Below, piece after piece: positions 14,513 through 19,318 of a DNA stretch of 19,318 nucleotides. The stretch spans positions 1 through 19,318 of the forward strand of contig WLRX01000006.1 in the NCBI GenBank assembly GCA_009706135.1, written 5' to 3'. A program made the position numbers and the translations under genes. Numbering within the stretch: position 1 is the first letter of the stretch; the number at the start of each line of letters is the position of its first letter. Source of the DNA: Actinomycetota bacterium (GTDB lineage Bacteria; Actinomycetota; Actinomycetes; Nanopelagicales; Nanopelagicaceae). The notes beneath the pieces were generated by a model. The model made no database searches, was not told the origin of the DNA, and saw only the letters and a list, made by a program, of their open reading frames with translations.

Positions 14513-15469
14513 ATGTCTGCCAACATTGTTGCAATTCGCTCTGCTGTTCGTAGCGCGCTAAAAAATTGCACAGCTGGTGATTTAATTCTGGTTGCTGTTT
14601 CTGGTGGTGCTGATTCATTAGCACTTGCCTATGCACTGAGTTTAGAAGCACCGAAATTAGCGGTGCGTGTTGAGGGTGTAACTGTTGATCATCAATTGCA
14701 ATCACACTCCTCCGCACAGGCGGAAAATGTCGTTGCAGAACTTTTGAAAATGGGAATTGAAAAAACTCATGTCATCAAAGTTAATGTTGAAATTACAGAC
14801 GGATTAGAAGCATCTGCGCGCCGTGCTCGCTACACAGCCTTGGATGCTTGCGCTGAAGAAACAGGCGCTTCATTTGTTTTCCTAGGCCATACTCGCGATG
14901 ATCAATCCGAAAGCGTTCTACTCGGACTCGCTCGAGGATCTGGTGCACGTTCTTTATCTGCAATGGCCTCGCGTAACGGAAAGTATCTACGTCCACTATT
15001 AGCGATTACTCGCGAAGAAACTTTGGGTGCATGCGTCGAAGCACAACTCAATCCTTGGGATGATCCACATAATTCTGATAAAACATTTACACGTGTTCGA
15101 GTTCGCCACGAAGTAATCCCTAATTTAGAAAAAAACTTAGGTCCAGGAATCTCAGCTTCTCTTGCTCGCACCGCTGAGTTGTTACGCGATGATGCCGATG
15201 CGCTCGATGAATTAGCAGAGACTGAATTTGCAGCACACGATGCGCTCTCACTAGATATTTCTCGACTTGAAAAATTACCAAAAGCCATTCGCACCAGAGT
15301 TCTTCGGATGGCCATTTATGCCGCAGGCGCTCCTTCTGGCTCCCTTGGTGCAGATCACATCACCCCAATTGAGGCGTTAATCACCGATTGGAGCGGGCAA
15401 GGCCCGTCTGACCTTCCCGGCGGTGTGAGAGTTAGCCGAATTTCGGGCAGACTTTCGCTCTTAAAGTAA
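14513..15469 (+). CDS. tilS: tRNA(Ile)-lysidine synthase
   Basis: PP-loop ATPase that converts C34 of tRNA-Ile (CAU) to lysidine so that it reads AUA. 318 residues. The ATP-pyrophosphatase loop is SGGADS (30-35), a normal SGGxDS motif, followed by the N-type fold with DGLEASARRARY (about 97-108), LGHTRDDQSE (123-132) and a short C-terminal part. The sequence RVRHEVIPNLEKNLGP (about 197-212) fits the family's R-x-R-x-x-V/L-x-P-x-L block. Start ATG is fixed by the -10 with a six-base gap. It is followed 36 bases later by hpt, the standard tilS-hpt-ftsH order. Essential in almost all bacteria. Confidence 0.95.
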   Translation: MSANIVAIRSAVRSALKNCTAGDLILVAVSGGADSLALAYALSLEAPKLAVRVEGVTVDHQLQSHSSAQAENVVAELLKMGIEKTHVIKVNVEITDGLEASARRARYTALDACAEETGASFVFLGHTRDDQSESVLLGLARGSGARSLSAMASRNGKYLRPLLAITREETLGACVEAQLNPWDDPHNSDKTFTRVRVRHEVIPNLEKNLGPGISASLARTAELLRDDADALDELAETEFAAHDALSLDISRLEKLPKAIRTRVLRMAIYAAGAPSGSLGADHITPIEALITDWSGQGPSDLPGGVRVSRISGRLSLLK

Positions 15470-15491
15470 GTCCACCGAAGGCCAGCCAATA

Positions 15492-15499
15492 AGAAGGAG
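15492..15499 (+). promoter_or_regulatory. Strong ribosome site for the TTG start of hpt
   Basis: AGAAGGAG, six bases before TTG 15506. It is close to the perfect anti-Shine-Dalgarno complement, so translation starts at the rare TTG rather than at a later ATG (the first in-frame ATG is at residue 51). Confidence 0.75.
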
Positions 15500-15505
15500 C
15501 ACATC

Positions 15506-16057
15506 TTGGATCTCAGCGCAGTTTCAAATGATATTGAACGCGTCATTGTGAGCGAAGAAGATTTGCAAAACAGAATTAAGGAATTAGCGGCAGAAGTGGA
15601 TAAAGATTATGCAGATAAAGATCTTTTATTACTTGGTGTCTTAAAAGGCGCAGTAATGGCTGTTGCTGATCTTTCACGTGCAATGCAACGCCACGTTGAA
15701 ATGGATTGGATGGCTGTTTCGTCTTACGGCTCAGGAACAAAATCCAGTGGTGTGGTTAGAATTCTTAAGGATCTTGATCGCGACATTACTGGCCGAAATG
15801 TTTTAATCATCGAAGATATTGTTGATACTGGATTAACTCTTTCCTGGTTGAAAGCAAACCTAGAATCTCGAGGCGCTGCAAATATTGAAATCCTTACAAT
15901 TCTTCGCAAACCAGAGGCTGCAAAAGTAGACGTTCATGTGAAATATGTTGGATTTGATATTCCATCTGATTTCGTAATTGGATACGGATTAGATTATGAC
16001 GAAAAGTATCGCAACCTTCCCTTCATTGGTGTGCTGGCTAAGCACATGTACTCCTAG
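15506..16057 (+). CDS. hpt: Hypoxanthine phosphoribosyltransferase
   Basis: Purine salvage enzyme that joins hypoxanthine (and guanine) to PRPP. 183 residues, the usual size. The PRPP-binding loop [14 protein letters not shown] (99-112) and the flexible-loop segment [15 protein letters not shown] (72-86) are both present, and the C-terminal [19 protein letters not shown] (about 157-175) contains the base-binding region typical of HPRT. It uses a TTG start backed by the strong site at 15492. The stop codon TAG overlaps the AGGAG ribosome site of ftsH (16056-16060). It stands in the conserved tilS-hpt-ftsH order. Confidence 0.95.
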   Translation: MDLSAVSNDIERVIVSEEDLQNRIKELAAEVDKDYADKDLLLLGVLKGAVMAVADLSRAMQRHVEMDWMAVSSYGSGTKSSGVVRILKDLDRDITGRNVLIIEDIVDTGLTLSWLKANLESRGAANIEILTILRKPEAAKVDVHVKYVGFDIPSDFVIGYGLDYDEKYRNLPFIGVLAKHMYS

Positions 16058-16068
16058 GAGAGCACGTA

Positions 16069-18123
16069 ATGGCGCAAACTAAGAAACCCAATCCAATAAA
16101 AACAATAAAAATACCAAAAAAGAAAGTTAATAAACCTGGACCCAAAAAACAATTAACTCGCTCACAACGCATTCTTCGTGGGCCACTCTTTTGGATTGTT
16201 GCAGCGATTGTTGCGGTTACATTATTTGGCCAAATCTCAAATGCAGGAAATCAGTACACACAAATCAAAACATCTGAAGCACTTGATGCTATTTCAAAAT
16301 CTGATGTTCAATCTGCAGTTCTTATTGATAAGGAACAAAAACTTAAACTAGATCTAAAACCTGGCATAACAATTAATGGTTCTAGCAAAGTAGTTGCTTC
16401 ATACGTAGTCCGCCAAGAACCAACAGTGATTGATGCACTGACCAGTAATCCACCTGCAAAGGGCTGGACTGTTGATGTTCCTAAGCAATCACTATTCGTT
16501 ACATTCTTGTTCTCATTTGCACCAATTTTGTTAATTGGTTTGCTCTTCTTCTTCATGATGAGCCAAGCGCAAGGTGGCGGGGGAAAAGTATTCTCATTTG
16601 GTAGATCTCGTGCGAAGTTACAAGATCCGGATGTTCCACAGACAACATTTGCAGATGTTGCAGGCGCAAATGAAGCAATTGCAGAACTTAGAGAAATAAA
16701 GGACTTCTTAGCTAATCCGCCAAAGTACGCAGCAATTGGCGCAAAGATTCCAAAAGGCGTTTTGCTCTATGGACCTCCAGGAACAGGCAAGACACTTCTG
16801 GCACGCGCAGTTGCAGGAGAAGCGGGCGTTCCCTTCTATTCGATTTCCGGTTCAGATTTCGTAGAGATGTTTGTTGGCGTTGGAGCTGCACGTGTGCGTG
16901 ATTTATTTGCACAAGCAAAACTACATGCACCAGCTATTGTCTTCGTTGATGAAATTGACGCAGTTGGTCGTCAACGTGGCGCGGGTATGGGTGGCGGACA
17001 TGACGAACGCGAACAGACGCTTAATCAATTACTAGTTGAAATGGATGGCTTTGAGGCTAATGGCTCAGTCATTTTGATTGCAGCAACTAACCGACCAGAT
17101 GTTTTGGATCCTGCGTTATTGCGTCCAGGACGCTTTGATCGACAAATTGCCGTAGATCGTCCGGATCTTAAAGGACGCGAGGAAATTCTTAAGGTGCATG
17201 CAAAGGGCAAGCCACTTGCTAAAGATGTTGAACTTATTTCTTATGCACGTCGCACACCTGGATTTACTGGAGCAGATCTTGCAAATGTTCTTAACGAAGC
17301 TGCACTTTTGACTGCTCGCGAAGAAAAGAAAGTTATTTCACATGCAGAGTTAGATGAAGCAATTGATCGTGTTATGGCCGGACCACAACGTAAATCTCGC
17401 ATCATGTCTGATGATGAGCGCCGCGTTACCGCGTATCACGAAGCAGGACATGCACTCGTTGCATTTGCGTTGCCACATACAGATCCTGTTCACAAAATTA
17501 CGATTATGCCTCGCGGCCGGGCCCTTGGTTACACAATGGTTTTGCCAGATGATGACAAGTACTCAACAACTCGTAATCAATTACTTGATCAGTTGGCGTA
17601 TTCACTCGGAGGTCGTGCGGCAGAAGAGTTAATCTTCCACGACCCATCAACTGGCGCTTCCAATGACATTGAAAAAGCAACAGCTCTCGCTCGAGCCATG
17701 GTTACCCAATACGGAATGACTGAAGCAATTGGTGCAATCAAATTAGGGTCAGATACATCCCAACCATTTATGGGTCGCGACTTTGGGCATCAGCGTGATT
17801 ACTCAGAAAACGTTGCAGCAATTGTTGATGCTGAAATTCGCAAACTTATTGAAAACGCCCACCATGAAGCCTATGAATTACTTGTTGAAAATCGCGTGAC
17901 TCTGGATGCAATGGTCTTAGCACTCCTTGAAAAAGAGACACTAGACAAAGAAGAGATCGCAAAAATCTTTAAGAAGATTAAAAAACGCAATAACCGTCCT
18001 GCATGGACTGGTTCTGCGATGCGAATTCCATCTCAACTTCCACCAGTAGATGTGCCAGCTCGAATCGAGAGCACACCAGAAGATGTTAAGAAGCGTTCAA
18101 CTCGTACAAAGAAAAGCGAATAA
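16069..18123 (+). CDS. ftsH: ATP-dependent zinc metalloprotease FtsH
   Basis: Membrane-anchored AAA+ protease for misfolded membrane and some soluble proteins. 684 residues: a Lys/Pro-rich cytoplasmic start, helix 1 (about 39-55), extracytoplasmic domain (56-142), helix 2 (143-164), AAA+ domain with Walker A GPPGTGKT (235-242), Walker B IVFVDEID (290-297), second-region-of-homology RPGRFDRQ (352-359), and a protease domain with zinc motif HEAGH (457-461) and third ligand Asp 533 in SNDIEKAT. The tail (about 640-684) is basic and low in complexity, as in other actinobacterial FtsH. AGGAGA at 16056-16061, seven bases upstream, supports ATG 16069. The stop codon TAA overlaps the ATG of folE by one base. 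Confidence 0.97.
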   Translation: MAQTKKPNPIKTIKIPKKKVNKPGPKKQLTRSQRILRGPLFWIVAAIVAVTLFGQISNAGNQYTQIKTSEALDAISKSDVQSAVLIDKEQKLKLDLKPGITINGSSKVVASYVVRQEPTVIDALTSNPPAKGWTVDVPKQSLFVTFLFSFAPILLIGLLFFFMMSQAQGGGGKVFSFGRSRAKLQDPDVPQTTFADVAGANEAIAELREIKDFLANPPKYAAIGAKIPKGVLLYGPPGTGKTLLARAVAGEAGVPFYSISGSDFVEMFVGVGAARVRDLFAQAKLHAPAIVFVDEIDAVGRQRGAGMGGGHDEREQTLNQLLVEMDGFEANGSVILIAATNRPDVLDPALLRPGRFDRQIAVDRPDLKGREEILKVHAKGKPLAKDVELISYARRTPGFTGADLANVLNEAALLTAREEKKVISHAELDEAIDRVMAGPQRKSRIMSDDERRVTAYHEAGHALVAFALPHTDPVHKITIMPRGRALGYTMVLPDDDKYSTTRNQLLDQLAYSLGGRAAEELIFHDPSTGASNDIEKATALARAMVTQYGMTEAIGAIKLGSDTSQPFMGRDFGHQRDYSENVAAIVDAEIRKLIENAHHEAYELLVENRVTLDAMVLALLEKETLDKEEIAKIFKKIKKRNNRPAWTGSAMRIPSQLPPVDVPARIESTPEDVKKRSTRTKKSE

Positions 18124-18734
18124 TGAATGACATAAGCCCGGCTTCAATGGGCCCACACGATGGTCGCGCGTTACATGAATACGATCACGAACGTGCAGAA
18201 CGTGCTGTAAAAGAGTTACTCATCGCTATGGGAGAAAATCCAGATCGCGAAGGTTTAAAAGATACTCCTGCCCGAGTTGCACGTGCATTCAAAGAAAATT
18301 TCGCAGGTCTATGGCAATCACCAGAAGATGTGTTAACGACAACTTTCGATATTGGCCACGAAGAACTCGTAATCATCCGCGACATCGAAGTCTTTTCTCA
18401 TTGTGAACATCACTTAACGCCTTTTCACGGCGTTGCGCATGTGGGCTACATTCCGAGTGGAAAAATAACTGGGCTATCAAAAGTTGCGCGTCTTGTTGAT
18501 TTATTTGCTCGCCGACCACAAGTTCAAGAGCGCTTAACTTCACAAATTGCAGATGCAATGGTTGAAATCTTGGATGCAGCTGGTGTGATTGTCATTATTG
18601 ATTGCGAACACTTATGTATGTCAATGCGTGGAGTTAGAAAATCAGAAGCACGCACAGTAACAAGTGCTGTGCGTGGAATCTTGCGCGATGCCGCAACTCG
18701 TGCCGAAGCAATTAGCTTAATTACAAATCGGTAA
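18123..18734 (+). CDS. folE: GTP cyclohydrolase I
   Basis: First enzyme of tetrahydrofolate synthesis: GTP to 7,8-dihydroneopterin triphosphate plus formate. 203 residues, type IA. Zinc ligands are Cys 94 and His 97 in [11 protein letters not shown] and Cys 165 in [10 protein letters not shown]; the catalytic-site sequence [13 protein letters not shown] (108-120) and [11 protein letters not shown] (135-145) match the family. The start ATG overlaps the ftsH stop (TAATG), so translation is coupled. A zinc-dependent enzyme, with all three Cys/His ligands kept, so this is not the zinc-independent type IB. Confidence 0.96.
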   Translation: MNDISPASMGPHDGRALHEYDHERAERAVKELLIAMGENPDREGLKDTPARVARAFKENFAGLWQSPEDVLTTTFDIGHEELVIIRDIEVFSHCEHHLTPFHGVAHVGYIPSGKITGLSKVARLVDLFARRPQVQERLTSQIADAMVEILDAAGVIVIIDCEHLCMSMRGVRKSEARTVTSAVRGILRDAATRAEAISLITNR

Positions 18735-18739
18735 TTCCC

Positions 18740-19318
18740 ATGTTGGTTATGGGGATTTTAAATCTCACTCCTGATTCATTTGTAGATGGTGGACGCCACA
18801 ACTCAGTTGAAGCAGGTGTTGCACGTGGCTTAGAAATGATTGCCGAAGGCGTGGACATAATCGATATTGGTGGAGAATCAACTCGACCGGGTGCGGACCG
18901 TGTTAGTGCAGAAGAAGAACAATTGCGAGTTTTGCCGGTTATCACAGAACTTTCAAAAATTGGTGTAAAAATTAGCATCGACACAATGCGCGCAGATACT
19001 GCAGAAAAAGCTGTGCATGCAGGAGCGGGGATAATAAATGATGTCAGCGGCGGTCTTTCAGATCCTGCAATGTTTGCAACAGTTAAGAAACTTGCAACAC
19101 CATATATTTTGATGCATTGGCGCGGAGAATCTAAGGATATGAATTCGCGAGCGATTTATACAGATGTGGTCAGTGATGTAATTTCAGAGTTAAATTCGCA
19201 GATTGAAGCAGCACTCGACGCTGGTGTTAGTAAGGAGCAGTTGATTATTGATCCAGGTTTGGGATTTGCAAAAGATAGCGAACATAATTGGGAGATATTG
19301 CGAAACCTTAAAGATTTC
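18740..19318 (+). CDS. folP: Dihydropteroate synthase, 3' truncated by window edge
   Basis: Joins dihydropterin diphosphate to p-aminobenzoate; the target of sulfonamides. The frame opens five bases after folE at ATG 18740 and is still open at the last base, giving 193 of the usual 270-285 residues. Motifs seen: MGILNLTPDSFVDGG (4-18), the diphosphate-binding loop 1; IIDIGGESTRPGA (39-51), loop 2; ISIDTMR (77-83), GIINDVSGG (95-103) and IIDPGLGFAK (about 170-179). All are intact. The order folE-folP is the usual folate operon, with folB and folK expected downstream. No ribosome site is clear; coupling to folE is likely. Confidence 0.95.
   Translation, partial: MLVMGILNLTPDSFVDGGRHNSVEAGVARGLEMIAEGVDIIDIGGESTRPGADRVSAEEEQLRVLPVITELSKIGVKISIDTMRADTAEKAVHAGAGIINDVSGGLSDPAMFATVKKLATPYILMHWRGESKDMNSRAIYTDVVSDVISELNSQIEAALDAGVSKEQLIIDPGLGFAKDSEHNWEILRNLKDF

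Noticed and set aside
1..19318. Mobile island, phage, CRISPR or defence genes
   Set aside because: No integrase, transposase, repeats, tRNA borders or change in base composition; all genes fit core metabolism or the envelope.

Overview
The window looks like a compact chromosome segment of a low-GC, streamlined actinobacterium, most likely a freshwater acI / Nanopelagicales-type organism. This rests on the order tilS-hpt-ftsH-folE-folP, which is typical of Actinobacteria, on AT-rich codon use, on almost no intergenic space, and on several promoters of the form TANNNT, six bases, start codon (leaderless mRNAs are common in Actinobacteria). The taxonomic call is inference from style and gene order, not from a database match. 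No rRNA, tRNA, CRISPR array, insertion sequence, prophage or integrase was seen, and no stretch over 300 bases lacks a gene.

Region by region: (1) 1-300 is the 3' end of a heme-copper oxidase subunit III-like gene, overlapped by an EamA/DMT exporter (275-1177). (2) A NiCoT nickel/cobalt permease (1164-2351, minus) lies divergent to a secreted N,N-dimethylformamidase-like protein (about 2441-3829). The gap between them carries a near-perfect Nur-type (nickel-responsive Fur family) palindrome next to the permease. (3) A TPR protein (3881-4834) converges on a SpoU/TrmH RNA 2'-O-methyltransferase (4840-5487, minus). (4) A 22-bp gap separates the methyltransferase start from a plus-strand cluster: a small four-helix membrane protein, a short PBP4-type D-Ala-D-Ala carboxypeptidase and a copper amine oxidase with a Cys-rich tail (5510-8997). 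(5) A small membrane protein with an acidic tail (8998-9291, minus) is divergent from heme O synthase ctaB (9383-10270), which overlaps the end of metZ (10252-11478, minus). (6) An ABC-2 exporter pair (11514-13210) is followed by a secreted NlpC/P60 cell-wall hydrolase (13301-14503). (7) The conserved block tilS-hpt-ftsH-folE-folP (14513 to the window edge) ends in a truncated folP.

Themes: envelope and cell wall (DacB, NlpC/P60, FtsH), respiration (subunit III, heme O synthase), metal handling (nickel uptake, copper amine oxidase), sulfur amino-acid synthesis (MetZ), folate synthesis (FolE, FolP) and tRNA/RNA maturation (TilS, TrmH-like). Most of it is ordinary housekeeping. I see no convincing undescribed multi-gene system. 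The points most worth a second look are the back-to-back promoter with overlapping -10 elements between 5487 and 5510, the Nur-like operator, the repeated leaderless promoter architecture, the Cys-rich tail of the amine oxidase, and the dimethylformamidase-like secreted protein.
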